Part shown: piece after piece, positions 26,502-36,645 of the stretch
Numbering within the stretch: position 1 is the first letter of the stretch
Layout: every line of letters begins with the position of its first letter
Assembly (NCBI GenBank): GCA_020247055.1
Contig: JADCJL010000043.1
Span: 1-64,000 of the forward strand
Length of the DNA stretch: 64,000 nt
Direction of reading: 5' to 3'
From: Acidobacteriaceae bacterium
GTDB lineage: Bacteria; Acidobacteriota; Terriglobia; Bryobacterales; Bryobacteraceae
Made by a program: the position numbers and the translations under genes
Notes under the pieces: model-generated
The model's database searches: none
Seen by the model: only the letters and a program-made list of their open reading frames with translations
Told to the model about the DNA's origin: nothing

Positions 26502-26540
26502 GGATTCTGGCTCCTTGAGCCATCCTATCACGCGTGGCAA

Positions 26541-26556
26541 TGTTTCACGTGGAACG
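26541..26556. promoter_or_regulatory. parS-like ParB binding site 1
   Basis: The sequence TGTTTCACGTGGAACG differs at two positions from the common bacterial parS consensus, a TGTTtCACGTGaAACA-type 16-bp palindrome. It lies 40 bp upstream of the parA start. Confidence 0.88.
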
Positions 26557-26567
26557 ATGCGGTAGTG

Positions 26568-26583
26568 TGTTCCACGTGGAACA
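26568..26583. promoter_or_regulatory. parS-like ParB binding site 2 (perfect palindrome)
   Basis: TGTTCCACGTGGAACA is a perfect 16-bp palindrome of the parS class. It lies 27 bp (centre to centre) from site 1 and 2 bp from the end of mnmG. The pair presumably loads ParB and may also autoregulate parAB. Confidence 0.9.
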
Positions 26584-26585
26584 CA

Positions 26586-28448
26586 CTAGGAGAGGAATAT
26601 GTCCAATACGGACACGGCCGCAGGCGTTACCCCGGGAATTCGGCTCGCCTGCCCTAGCGTCACCGGCCGCACCCGTTCGAGCTTATCTACCATCTCCCGC
26701 GAAAGGCCAGGAATCGAGCGGTAATTCAGGGAGGCCGGAATCGCCCGGGACTCCGACGCCAGAAGCCGAGCCACCTGCCGTTCCTCCTGCAGCAAGTACC
26801 CGGCGTACTTCAAATGAGTTTCGATAGCGGCCAACAAACCATGCTCCGGCTCCCCAACCTGCTCCACGACCCAGTCCATCAGCAGCCGAATGGAGGCCTC
26901 GGGGCGCTTCAACCACGTCGCTAACGGCGGATTCTCGCCGCCAGCCACTGCAATGTGCGGAAACTGCCGGGCAGACCAGCGAACCCGCTCCAGCAGCGGA
27001 ACGAGCGTTGCAAACTGCGCCCGCTTTCGCTCAAAACGGGACCACCGCTCGTCATCCACCAAGCCAACCTCCCGGCCTAGCGGCGTTAACCGGGAATCGG
27101 CGTTGTCAATCCGAAGATGCAACCGGAACTCCGCACGCGATGTGAACATCCGGTAGGGTTCGTCGGCTCCCTTGTTGATCAAATCATCGACCAGGATTCC
27201 GATGTAACCATCGGTGCGACCTAAATGAACCGGATCCAGCCCACCACACCGCCGCGCCGCATTGATCCCAGCAATTAGACCCTGCGCCGCCGCCTCCTCA
27301 TAACCGGAAGTCCCATTCACCTGGCCAGCCAGGAACAGGCCCCGAACCTTCTTGCACTCCAAACTGTGGCTCAACTCCCGGGCATCGATCGCGTCGTATT
27401 CAATCGCATAGCCCGGCCGAATCATCTCGGCATCCTCCAGCCCGGGAACGGAAGCCAACATCGCCACCTGCACATCCACCGGCATCGACGTCGACATCCC
27501 GTTTACATAAACCTCATTGGTATCGAGACCTTCCGGTTCCAGGAACAATTGGTGCCGGGTCCGGTCAGGAAACTTCACGACCTTATCTTCAATCGAGGGA
27601 CAGTACCGCGGCCCAATCCCCTCAATCACCCCGGAATACAGAGGCGACCGATCCAAACTCTCTCGCAGCACCGCATGCGTGGCCTCCGAAGTGTACGCGA
27701 TATAACAGCGAATCTGCTCCCGCTCAATCTTGCCCGTCAGGAAGGAAAATGGCGTTGGCTCAACATCCCCATCCTGCGGCTCAAAACGCGACCAATCGAG
27801 CGAACGCCCGTCCAATCGCGGCGGCGTTCCCGTCTTCAGACGGGTCCAACCCAATCCTAGCGTCCGCAGCTGCTGGCCAAGCAAATTCGATGGCGCCTCC
27901 CCATTTCGACCACAACTCGTCTTCGACTCCCCGACATGCGCCAGCCCATTCAAGAAGGTACCCGTCGTTACCACCACCGACTCGCAGTAAGCCGTACGAC
28001 CATCCCGGAGATGCACCCCCCGCACGCGCCGCGAATCCCCTTCCCCCTCAATCACCAACTCCGCCACCTCCGCCTGCACCAGCCGCAGATTCGGCTCCCG
28101 CTCCAAAACCTCCCGCATCTTCACCCGATACTGCTTCTTGTCACACTGCGCCCGCGGCGACCACACCGCCGGCCCCCGGCTCGTGTTCAGAAGCCGGAAT
28201 TGAATCCCTACCGCATCAGCTACCTCGCCCATCACCCCACCCAGCGCGTCAATCTCCCGCACCAGATGCCCCTTGGCGATCCCACCCACCGCCGGGTTAC
28301 ACGATAACTGCGCAATCAGGTCGATGTTCATGGCCACCATCGCCGTCCGCAACCCTAAACGCGCACTCGCCCGCGCGGCCTCGCAACCGGCATGCCCGCC
28401 GCCAATCACAATCACGTCATAACGCAAAGGTTTTAAAACCAAAGCCAT
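26586..28448 (-). CDS. mnmG: tRNA U34 5-carboxymethylaminomethyl modification enzyme MnmG (GidA)
   Basis: The protein has 620 residues from ATG 28448; the longer frame upstream runs into divergent purD. The N-terminal FAD site reads [16 protein letters not shown], and MnmG signatures follow: [23 protein letters not shown] (noted as [12 protein letters not shown]), [17 protein letters not shown] and [13 protein letters not shown]. With MnmE it modifies the wobble uridine of several tRNAs. The position next to parAB and parS is the classic near-origin arrangement, although rsmG is missing between mnmG and parA. It is divergent from purD. Confidence 0.97.
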   Translation of the reverse strand: MALVLKPLRYDVIVIGGGHAGCEAARASARLGLRTAMVAMNIDLIAQLSCNPAVGGIAKGHLVREIDALGGVMGEVADAVGIQFRLLNTSRGPAVWSPRAQCDKKQYRVKMREVLEREPNLRLVQAEVAELVIEGEGDSRRVRGVHLRDGRTAYCESVVVTTGTFLNGLAHVGESKTSCGRNGEAPSNLLGQQLRTLGLGWTRLKTGTPPRLDGRSLDWSRFEPQDGDVEPTPFSFLTGKIEREQIRCYIAYTSEATHAVLRESLDRSPLYSGVIEGIGPRYCPSIEDKVVKFPDRTRHQLFLEPEGLDTNEVYVNGMSTSMPVDVQVAMLASVPGLEDAEMIRPGYAIEYDAIDARELSHSLECKKVRGLFLAGQVNGTSGYEEAAAQGLIAGINAARRCGGLDPVHLGRTDGYIGILVDDLINKGADEPYRMFTSRAEFRLHLRIDNADSRLTPLGREVGLVDDERWSRFERKRAQFATLVPLLERVRWSARQFPHIAVAGGENPPLATWLKRPEASIRLLMDWVVEQVGEPEHGLLAAIETHLKYAGYLLQEERQVARLLASESRAIPASLNYRSIPGLSREMVDKLERVRPVTLGQASRIPGVTPAAVSVLDIFLS

Positions 28449-28494
28449 AAGGGGAGGCCTCGCCTGTTCTATTCTAGCTTTAGGAGCATATACG

Positions 28495-29766
<1,272 letters not shown>

Positions 29767-29780
29767 AATCGACTCTAGTT

Positions 29781-29857
29781 GGGGACGTAGCTCAGATGGA
29801 TAGAGCGGCCGCCTCCTAAGCGGCAGGCCGGCAGTTCGAATCTGCCCGTTCCCACCA
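29781..29857 (+). tRNA. tRNA-Arg (CCT)
   Basis: This 77-nt cloverleaf has acceptor GGGGACG/CGTTCCC, an anticodon stem GCCGC/GCGGC around loop CTCCTAA (anticodon CCT), T-arm GGCAGTTCGAATCTGCC and an encoded CCA. It lies just behind purD. A TAAAAT hexamer at 29764-29769 could be its own -10 box. Confidence 0.95.
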
Positions 29858-29896
29858 CAAACTGTCACGATCGAAGCGTTACGGACACATACCGCC

Positions 29897-30484
29897 GTGG
29901 AACCATCGAACCCTCATGAAGTAACCCTCCTCCTCGCGAACCTCCGTAAAGGCGAAAACCAAGCCCACGATCAGTTATTCCCTATTGTTTACAACGAGTT
30001 AAGGAAAATCGCGGCCAACTACATGCGCCGCGAACGCACCGATCATACCCTCCAGGCCACCGCCCTCGTCCACGAAGCCTACATGCAACTCGTCGACCAG
30101 ACCCGCGTTACCTGGCAAAGCCGTGCCCATTTCTTCGGCGTCGCCGCCCAACTCATGCGTCGCATCCTTGTTGACCATGCCCGCTCGCAAAACGCCCTCA
30201 AACGCGGCGGCGACGCCCAGAAAATCTCCCTCGACGACTCCATCGGCCTGGCCGCCGGTCCCCCCGTCGCCTTCGATGAACTCGATGAAGCCCTCAATCG
30301 GCTAGAGCAACTCGACCCCAACCAAGCGAAAATCATCGAGCTCCGTTTCTTCGGCGGCCTCACCGTTGAAGAGGTCTCAGAAGTCATCGGCCTCTCCACC
30401 GCAACCATCGAACGAGAATGGCGCATGGCCAAAGCCTGGCTCCATAATCAGCTCACCGCCGCAAGACCACCCGCGAAAACCTGA
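29897..30484 (+). CDS. ECF-subfamily RNA polymerase sigma factor
   Basis: This 195-residue protein starts with GTG. Sigma-2 region: YNELRKIAANYMRRERTDHTLQ, of which NELRKIA and MRRER are typical. Sigma-4 region: LRFFGGLTVEEVSEVIGLSTATIEREW. The hallmark LQATALVHEAYMQLVDQ, here seen in part as ATALVHEAYMQL, and the HFFGVAAQLMRRILVDHAR block place it in the Acidobacteria/Planctomycetes ECF group that accompanies protein kinases. The next gene is such a kinase and begins within the stop codon (TGATG). No anti-sigma gene is present, so phosphorylation by the kinase may control it. Confidence 0.94.
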   Translation: MEPSNPHEVTLLLANLRKGENQAHDQLFPIVYNELRKIAANYMRRERTDHTLQATALVHEAYMQLVDQTRVTWQSRAHFFGVAAQLMRRILVDHARSQNALKRGGDAQKISLDDSIGLAAGPPVAFDELDEALNRLEQLDPNQAKIIELRFFGGLTVEEVSEVIGLSTATIEREWRMAKAWLHNQLTAARPPAKT

Positions 30485-33324
30485 TGGCCGCCGGGCCCGC
30501 TCTTCCCGCCCCGCCCGGCCTTCTGCTTACCTGCTACCATTCTTCGAAGCGCGTGACACCCCAACGCTACACCCAGGTTAAAAGCCTCTTCCAACTCGTC
30601 CTCGACCAACCCGCCGACCAACGCCAGCAGTTCCTCGAAAAGGCCTGCGGGGCTGACCGCGACCTCTACCTCGAAGTCCGCAGCCTCCTCCTCGCCGACT
30701 CCACTGCCGACAACTTTCTCTCCCAGCCCGCCCTCACCCCCGTCTCCCAAATCCTCGCCGACGCCGCCCGCGAAACCGAACAACCCCCTCCCTCCCACAT
30801 CGGACCATACGCCATCCAACGCCAACTCGGCACCGGCGGCATGGGAACCGTCTACCTCGCCTCCCGCGCCGATCAACACTACTCCAAACTCGTCGCCCTC
30901 AAAGTCATTCGCCACGGCATGGAGCAGGACCGCATCGTCCAACGCTTCCGCCGCGAACGCCAAATCGTCGCCTCCCTCGACCATCCCAACATCGCACGCC
31001 TCCTCGACGGCGGCGCCGCCGAGGACGGTCGCCCCTACTTCGTCATGGAGTATGTCGAAGGGATCCCCATTGATACCTACTGCGACGAACGCAAACTCTC
31101 CACCGAAGACCGCCTCCGTCTCTTCTCCACCGTCTGCGCCGCCGTTCACTACGCCCACCAAAACCTCGTCGTCCACCGCGATCTCAAACCCGGCAACATC
31201 CTCGTCAAACCCGACGGCGTCACCAAACTCCTCGACTTCGGCATCGCGAAAATCCTCTCCCCCGACCCCTCCACCCCCACCGAACACACCGCCACCTCCA
31301 TGAGGCTCATGACCCCGCAATACGCCAGCCCCGAACAACTCCGCGGCGAACCGGTCACCACCGTCTCCGATGTCTACCTCCTCGGCATCATCCTCTACGA
31401 ACTCTTAACCGGCCACCGCCCCCACCCCTCGCACGACAACCTCACCCTCGAACACCTTTACGCCATGACCGCCGCCGAGCCCGAACCACCCTCCGCCGCC
31501 CTCTCAAGGCTCACCGACTCCCCTACCCCCGACGGCCGCCGCCACATCACCAAAAACCCCTACCTTGTCAGCTCAACCCGCGAATCCTCACCCCAAACGC
31601 TGAAACGCAAACTCCGCGGCGAACTCGACGCCATCGTCCTCAAAGCCCTCCGCCGCAACCCCGCCGACCGTTACCAGTCCGCCGCCCAGCTCGCCGACGA
31701 CCTTCGCCGCTACCTCGCCCGCGAACCGGTCTCCGCCCTTCCCGAAAACCCGCTCTACCGCATCCGCCTCTTCCTCGCCCGCAACCGCGCGATCGCCGCC
31801 ACCGTCACCGCCGCCGTCACCGTCGTCCTCCTGTTCGCCGTCGTCGCCGCCTGGCAGGCCCGTACCGCGCGCCTCCAGCGCGACCTTGCCGCCCACCGTT
31901 TCGAAGAGGTCCGCCAGGTCGCCAACTCCTTCCTGTTCGAAGTCCACGACTCCATCGCCGACCTCCCGGGAACCCCACCCGCCCGTCGCCTCCTCGCCGC
32001 CAAAGCCGTCACCTACCTCACCAATCTATCCCAAGAATCAACCCGCGACCCCCACCTCCAAAGCGAGCTCGCCGCCGCCTGGATCCGGCTCGGGCACCTC
32101 CAGGGCAACCCCAATCACCCCAACCTCGGCAACCTTCCGGATGCCCGCCGCAGCTACGGCAGCGCCCTCGAAATCCTCCAGGCCCAACCCGCCCCCCGAC
32201 CTCTCGATCTCGCCGCCGCCCACCAAGGCCTCGCCGACATCGACCTCGCCGCCGGAAACCTCATCACCGCCCAACACCACTACTCCCGAGCCCGCCAAAT
32301 CCTCGATACCCAGTCTGCCCCGCCCCCCGCACGCGCCGCCAACTACCAGAATCTCGCCGCCGCTCAGGCCGCCGCCGGCCGCCCCCAGGACGCCCTACCC
32401 CTCGCCCGGCAAGCCCACAACCTCGCCGCCCCAGCCGGACAACCCCGGCTTTTGAGCACGGCCAAAGCCCGGCTCGGCGCCATCGAAACCCAGCTCGGCC
32501 TCCACGCCCAAGCCCGCCAAACCCTCGCCGCCGCTTACCAAATCGCCGAACACCTCAACGAAACCCGTCCCTCCGCTATCCACCAACGCGACCTCGCTGT
32601 CGTACTCGCCGAGCTCGCCAACCTCGAACGCCTTCTCCACGATCCCCAAGCCGCACCCCATCAACAACGCTCGCTCACCCTCCACCGCACGCTCGCCGCC
32701 TCCGATCCGGCGAACCTCCAGGCGCAGCGCGAACTCGCCTATGCCTACCTCCACGAAACCGACCCCACCATCCTCCGCCAGGCCTGCGATATCTTCAATC
32801 AGCAGCTCACCCGCGCACCCCAAAGCGGCATGGCCCAACGCGATGCCGCCCTCGCCCACCAACGCCTCGGCGATTCCCAACTCGCCGCCAACCAAATCCT
32901 CCAGGCCGTCGAGAACTACCGCCGGTTCCTCCAGCTCGCCCAGCAATGGCAAGCCTCGGAAAGCACCAACCCCTACGCCAACAATCTGCTCGCCACCGCC
33001 CATCTCAAGCTATCCCAGGCCCTACCCAAACTCGCCGACCACGCCGGCGCCCTCGACAGCCTCCGCCGCGCCGTCACCCTCCTCGACGACCTGAGCCAAA
33101 AAGCGCCCCCATCCCCCGTGTTCCGCCGCGACCGCGCCCACGCCTACCTCCTCCTCGGCCGCCACCTGCTCACCACCAAATCAGCCCCCGCGCTGCCCTA
33201 TCTCACGCAGGCCAAAACTCAATTCGAATCGCTCGCCGCCGCCAACCAACTCACCACTGAAGACCGCCCCCTTCTCGGCGAACTCGACGCCGCCCTCGCC
33301 CTCGCCCGCTCCCGTCCTTTCTAA
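30484..33324 (+). CDS. Membrane Ser/Thr protein kinase with C-terminal TPR-like sensor region
   Basis: This protein has up to 946 residues. Residues about 25-90 are the acidobacterial pre-kinase helix bundle. The kinase domain at about 100-370 shows the Gly loop LGTGGMGTVYLA, ALKVIRHGM (catalytic Lys), HRDLKPGNILV and LLDFGIAKIL. One membrane helix lies at about 433-457 (AAVTVVLLFAVVAAW). The rest, about 490 residues, is Ala-rich helical repeats of TPR type, presumably outside the membrane. It is coupled to the ECF sigma gene. Start is uncertain: ATG 30484 overlaps the sigma stop, while GTG 30553 gives VTPQRYTQVKSLF, which matches how relatives begin. It converges on recA-like with a 4-bp CTAA overlap of stop codons. 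Confidence 0.93.
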   Translation: MAAGPALPAPPGLLLTCYHSSKRVTPQRYTQVKSLFQLVLDQPADQRQQFLEKACGADRDLYLEVRSLLLADSTADNFLSQPALTPVSQILADAARETEQPPPSHIGPYAIQRQLGTGGMGTVYLASRADQHYSKLVALKVIRHGMEQDRIVQRFRRERQIVASLDHPNIARLLDGGAAEDGRPYFVMEYVEGIPIDTYCDERKLSTEDRLRLFSTVCAAVHYAHQNLVVHRDLKPGNILVKPDGVTKLLDFGIAKILSPDPSTPTEHTATSMRLMTPQYASPEQLRGEPVTTVSDVYLLGIILYELLTGHRPHPSHDNLTLEHLYAMTAAEPEPPSAALSRLTDSPTPDGRRHITKNPYLVSSTRESSPQTLKRKLRGELDAIVLKALRRNPADRYQSAAQLADDLRRYLAREPVSALPENPLYRIRLFLARNRAIAATVTAAVTVVLLFAVVAAWQARTARLQRDLAAHRFEEVRQVANSFLFEVHDSIADLPGTPPARRLLAAKAVTYLTNLSQESTRDPHLQSELAAAWIRLGHLQGNPNHPNLGNLPDARRSYGSALEILQAQPAPRPLDLAAAHQGLADIDLAAGNLITAQHHYSRARQILDTQSAPPPARAANYQNLAAAQAAAGRPQDALPLARQAHNLAAPAGQPRLLSTAKARLGAIETQLGLHAQARQTLAAAYQIAEHLNETRPSAIHQRDLAVVLAELANLERLLHDPQAAPHQQRSLTLHRTLAASDPANLQAQRELAYAYLHETDPTILRQACDIFNQQLTRAPQSGMAQRDAALAHQRLGDSQLAANQILQAVENYRRFLQLAQQWQASESTNPYANNLLATAHLKLSQALPKLADHAGALDSLRRAVTLLDDLSQKAPPSPVFRRDRAHAYLLLGRHLLTTKSAPALPYLTQAKTQFESLAAANQLTTEDRPLLGELDAALALARSRPF

Positions 33325-34337
33325 CCCCCCTGCGCCCGCCGCACCGAAACCGCCGAACCCGCCGCGCGCCCAACCGGCTTACGCTGCGGCAGACCCATCA
33401 CTGCTCGAATCGCCGAGTTCAGCCGCACACACAAATCCACATCCCCCCGCAGCTCCGCCGCCCCACACAACTCCGCCCCAAACCAAACCGCCGTGCCAAC
33501 CTTCTTCAGCACCCCGTGCCGCAACCCCAACTCCACCATCTCCCACTCCGCCGACCAACCCTCCCCCTCCAGAAACAGCAACTCCGCCTCTCCCGGAGAC
33601 GCCAATTGATTCTTCACCACCTTCATCGCCACCCGCCGCCCCGCCTTCTCCGGCCCCACCTCCCGCAAATCAGCCCGCACCGCCGCGTGCAGCTTTAAAC
33701 CCCAACCCCCGGTCGACGTCTCCGTATAGCCGAATCCATAATACGCCCGCACCTGATTCAACAGCAGCACGCACGCCGGCGATTGACCAATCACCCGGCT
33801 GATCCGGCGCAGCCCGTTCGCTACCATCTCGCTGTGGGCAAACGCCGAACCCTCCCCGAGCCCACCCGCCAGCTCCGCCGCGGGAGCCAACGCCGCCACC
33901 GAATCCACCACGACGAGATCCACCCCCTGACTCACCACCAGCCGCTCCACCATCCGCAACGCCTGTTCGCCGTTCTCCGCCCGCAGCAACACCAGCCGGT
34001 CCAACTGCACGCCCAGCTTCGCGGCGTACCCCGCGTCAAACGAACATTCCACATCCACCAGCGCCGCCGTCTGCCCCTCGCCCTGCGCCGCGGCAATCAC
34101 CTGCAGCGCCAAGGTCGACTTCCCTACTCCCGCCGGGCCAAACAACTCCATCATCCGCCCCCGCGGCAAACCCCCGATCCCCAGCGCCGCGTCCACCGCA
34201 ATCGACCCGCTCGGCACTACCCCGGCCACACCCCGGCCCCGCAAGCTAAACGCCGCGGCCTGCCGCAGTTCTGTTTGAAGACGGTTATCCCACAGCGCCA
34301 TTTGGCCTGTCGGTACGCGAGCCGAATTGTGTTTCAT
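33321..34337 (-). CDS. Divergent RecA-family recombinase
   Basis: This 338-residue protein follows the RecA core: PSGSIAVDAALGIGGLPRGR, Walker A GPAGVGKST (GPESSGKT in canonical RecA), ALVDVECSFD with the catalytic Glu, LVVVDSVAAL, the L2 loop end TETSTGGWGLK and the RecA-like C-terminal LGLRHGVLKK. The region between Walker B and L1, normally QARLMSQALRKL-like, reads AHSEMVANGLRRI. The usual acidic C-terminal tail is missing; it ends in Arg/Ala-rich sequence. It may be a second RecA or the only one in this organism. No LexA or RecX gene adjoins it. Confidence 0.85.
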   Translation of the reverse strand: MKHNSARVPTGQMALWDNRLQTELRQAAAFSLRGRGVAGVVPSGSIAVDAALGIGGLPRGRMMELFGPAGVGKSTLALQVIAAAQGEGQTAALVDVECSFDAGYAAKLGVQLDRLVLLRAENGEQALRMVERLVVSQGVDLVVVDSVAALAPAAELAGGLGEGSAFAHSEMVANGLRRISRVIGQSPACVLLLNQVRAYYGFGYTETSTGGWGLKLHAAVRADLREVGPEKAGRRVAMKVVKNQLASPGEAELLFLEGEGWSAEWEMVELGLRHGVLKKVGTAVWFGAELCGAAELRGDVDLCVRLNSAIRAVMGLPQRKPVGRAAGSAVSVRRAQGG

Positions 34338-34409
34338 ACCAGAGCCTTTTTAGTTTCCGCTAAACCTTACCAATACGGAACACAGAAAAGCCCCACCCAA
34401 ATGCCAGAG

Positions 34410-35702
34410 TTACCTGCCGCCGGTCCCCCCTATCGCGGGGAGCCCCCCACCCGTCGCCACTGGCCGAAACTCTCCCATCAATCGATGCAAGCAAAACAGC
34501 CCGCTCAAATGAAAGAGCCCAAACACCAAAAAAATCGGCTTGTAACCCACCACCGGCACCAGCATCCCGGGCAGCCAGGTAGCAAACATCACGCCCCCCA
34601 AACTCCCCGCAAACCCGCCAATTCCGGTGACACTCGCCACTGCCGGGCGAGGAAACACATCACTCACCACCGTATACAGATTCGCCGAAAATCCCTGATG
34701 CGCCGCCGTCGCCAAACTCATCAACGCAATCGCCACAATCGGACTTTCCGCCAAAACGCTGCATACCGCCAGCGGCATACACCCCGCACACACCAGCATC
34801 GCCAGCTTCCGCGCCTTCCCCAGCGCCATCCCCCGGCGCAGGAAGAATCCGGACAGCCAACCCCCGCCCACGCTCCCTATGTCCGCCATCAGGTAGATCA
34901 CCGGCAGCACCCAACCCACCTTCTTCATATCAAAACCACGAACGTCGTACAGATAAATCGGCAGCCAGTAACTGTAAAATCGCCATACCGGGTCGCTCAG
35001 AAATTTCCCAAGGGCGTAACCCCAGGTCTCCCGCTGCCGCAGCGCCTCAAACCAACCCACGACCGGCTCCTTACCCGCCTCGGAAACATCCGAGACAATG
35101 TAGGCCCGCTCCGCCGCATTCACCCGCTGATGCTCCCCCGGCAGCCGGTAGCTGAACCACCAAAACACCAGCCAAACCAAACCCGCCGACCCCGTCACCA
35201 GAAAACAACCCTGCCAGCCGACGCTCGCCACCATGTAGGCAAACACCGGCGGACCCACCATCGACGCCACGTTAGAACCGGCGTTGAAGATCCCGGTCGC
35301 CAACGCCCGGTCTCTCTTCGGAAACCACTCCGCTACGCTGCGGATCGCCGCCGGGAAGTTCCCCGCCTCGCCCAGTCCCAACATCCCCCGCCAAAACCCC
35401 AACTCCACCGGCGTCTTCGCCAACCCGTGCAACAAAGCCGCCACCGACCACCACAACGCCGCCACCGCATAACCCACGCGGCTCCCAAACCGCTGAATAA
35501 ACTTCCCCATGATCAGAAATCCGATCATGTACGTCATCTCAAACGCCAGCGTCAACCGCCCATACGTCGGATCGTCAATCACCATATCCTTCCGGATCTC
35601 GGGAATCAACACCCCGAAGGCAATCCGATCCAGGTAGTTAATCGTCGTCGCAAAAAACAACAGACTCAGGATCCACCAGCGAACCCGGGTAGGAGGCATC
35701 AC
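34410..35702 (-). CDS. MFS transporter, anion:cation symporter (hexuronate ExuT-like) family
   Basis: This 430-residue protein has about 12 hydrophobic helices. Helix 1 contains INYLDRIAFGVLIPEI, typical of the ACS family (hexuronate, glucarate and galactonate transporters). The conserved loops include FWRGMLGLGEAGNFPAAIR (noted as GLGEAGNFPA) and EWFPKRDRALATGIFNAGSN (noted as WFPKRDRALATG). Substrates are likely sugar acids. This fits the sugar-acid dehydratases at the left of the window, but they are about 20 kb away, so a link is speculative. It is followed upstream by tsaC in the same direction with a 19-bp gap. Confidence 0.9.
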   Translation of the reverse strand: MMPPTRVRWWILSLLFFATTINYLDRIAFGVLIPEIRKDMVIDDPTYGRLTLAFEMTYMIGFLIMGKFIQRFGSRVGYAVAALWWSVAALLHGLAKTPVELGFWRGMLGLGEAGNFPAAIRSVAEWFPKRDRALATGIFNAGSNVASMVGPPVFAYMVASVGWQGCFLVTGSAGLVWLVFWWFSYRLPGEHQRVNAAERAYIVSDVSEAGKEPVVGWFEALRQRETWGYALGKFLSDPVWRFYSYWLPIYLYDVRGFDMKKVGWVLPVIYLMADIGSVGGGWLSGFFLRRGMALGKARKLAMLVCAGCMPLAVCSVLAESPIVAIALMSLATAAHQGFSANLYTVVSDVFPRPAVASVTGIGGFAGSLGGVMFATWLPGMLVPVVGYKPIFLVFGLFHLSGLFCLHRLMGEFRPVATGGGLPAIGGTGGR

Positions 35703-35721
35703 GCAATCATAACAACAGCGC

Positions 35722-36645
35722 CTACCGCTGCGACGCCCGCGTCAACCGGTCCCGAATCCCGTCCCACGCCCCGCCCTCCGGCACCGGCTCCACCACAATC
35801 TCCGGCAACCCCGCCGCATCCAAAGCATGCAGCGCCCCGTACAAGCCCGCGGCGTACCCCTCCGCCTCCGCCGGCAGCCGCACCGCGCTTGCCGCCTCGG
35901 CCGGTATCGTATGCCAAACATATCCGCTCTCCCGCCCGGGCGTCCCCAACCGCAGCGCCGTCAGCGGCGCGTAATGCCGCGCATGCATCCCCGGCGCCTC
36001 ATGCGCCACGCCTTCGGCCGCCTCCCCCGCCACCTCCACCGGCCCAATCACCGCTTCAATGCTCTCCCGCGATATCATCCCCGGCCGCAACAGCACAGCC
36101 CGCCCCCCGCTCAGCGAAAGTACCGTCGACTCAATCCCCACCGGACAGGTCCCGCCGTCCACCACCAGATCCACCGCCTCCCCCAACGCCAACCGCACAT
36201 GCTCCGCCGTCGTCGGCGACAATCCCATGAACCGATTCGCGCTCGGCCCCGCCAGCGGCACCCCCGCCCGCCGGATCAACTCCAAAGCCACCGGATGCGC
36301 CGGCTGCCGCACCCCCACCGTCCCCAACCCCGCCGTCACCTCATCCGGAACCGCCCGCCGCTTCGGCAACACCAGCGTCAACGGACCCGGCCAAAACCGC
36401 GCCGCCAGCCGCTCGGCCGCCTCCGGCCACTCGGCCGCCACCGTCTTCGCCATGGCCGCATCGGCCACATGGACGATCAAAGGCGAAGTGGACGGCCGCC
36501 CCTTCGCCTCATAAATCCGCCGCACCGCCGCCGCATCCAACGCATTCGCGCCCAACCCGTAGACCGTCTCGGTCGGAAACGCTACCAGCCGCCCGGCACG
36601 CAACAGCGCCGCCGCCCGGTCGTAATCAATCATCGGACTCATCAT
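35722..36645 (-). CDS. tsaC: L-threonylcarbamoyladenylate synthase (Sua5/YrdC/TsaC)
   Basis: This protein has 307 residues. The YrdC domain shows FPTETVYGLGANA, KGRPSTSPLIVHV, WPGPLTLVL, VGVRQPAHPVALEL, GPSANRFMGLSPTTAEHV and the IESTVLSL motif. The C-terminal Sua5 domain (PGMHARHYAPLTAL) makes it the long Sua5 form rather than short TsaC. It makes threonylcarbamoyl-AMP for t6A37 in tRNAs reading ANN codons. The start overlaps prfB by 20 bp; the ATG at 36633 (MIDYDRAAALL) is an alternative with 8-bp overlap. Confidence 0.95.
   Translation of the reverse strand: MMSPMIDYDRAAALLRAGRLVAFPTETVYGLGANALDAAAVRRIYEAKGRPSTSPLIVHVADAAMAKTVAAEWPEAAERLAARFWPGPLTLVLPKRRAVPDEVTAGLGTVGVRQPAHPVALELIRRAGVPLAGPSANRFMGLSPTTAEHVRLALGEAVDLVVDGGTCPVGIESTVLSLSGGRAVLLRPGMISRESIEAVIGPVEVAGEAAEGVAHEAPGMHARHYAPLTALRLGTPGRESGYVWHTIPAEAASAVRLPAEAEGYAAGLYGALHALDAAGLPEIVVEPVPEGGAWDGIRDRLTRASQR

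Noticed and set aside
34338-34409. Possible SOS box upstream of the RecA-like gene
   Set aside because: The gap has no convincing palindrome of a known LexA type, so I do not call one.
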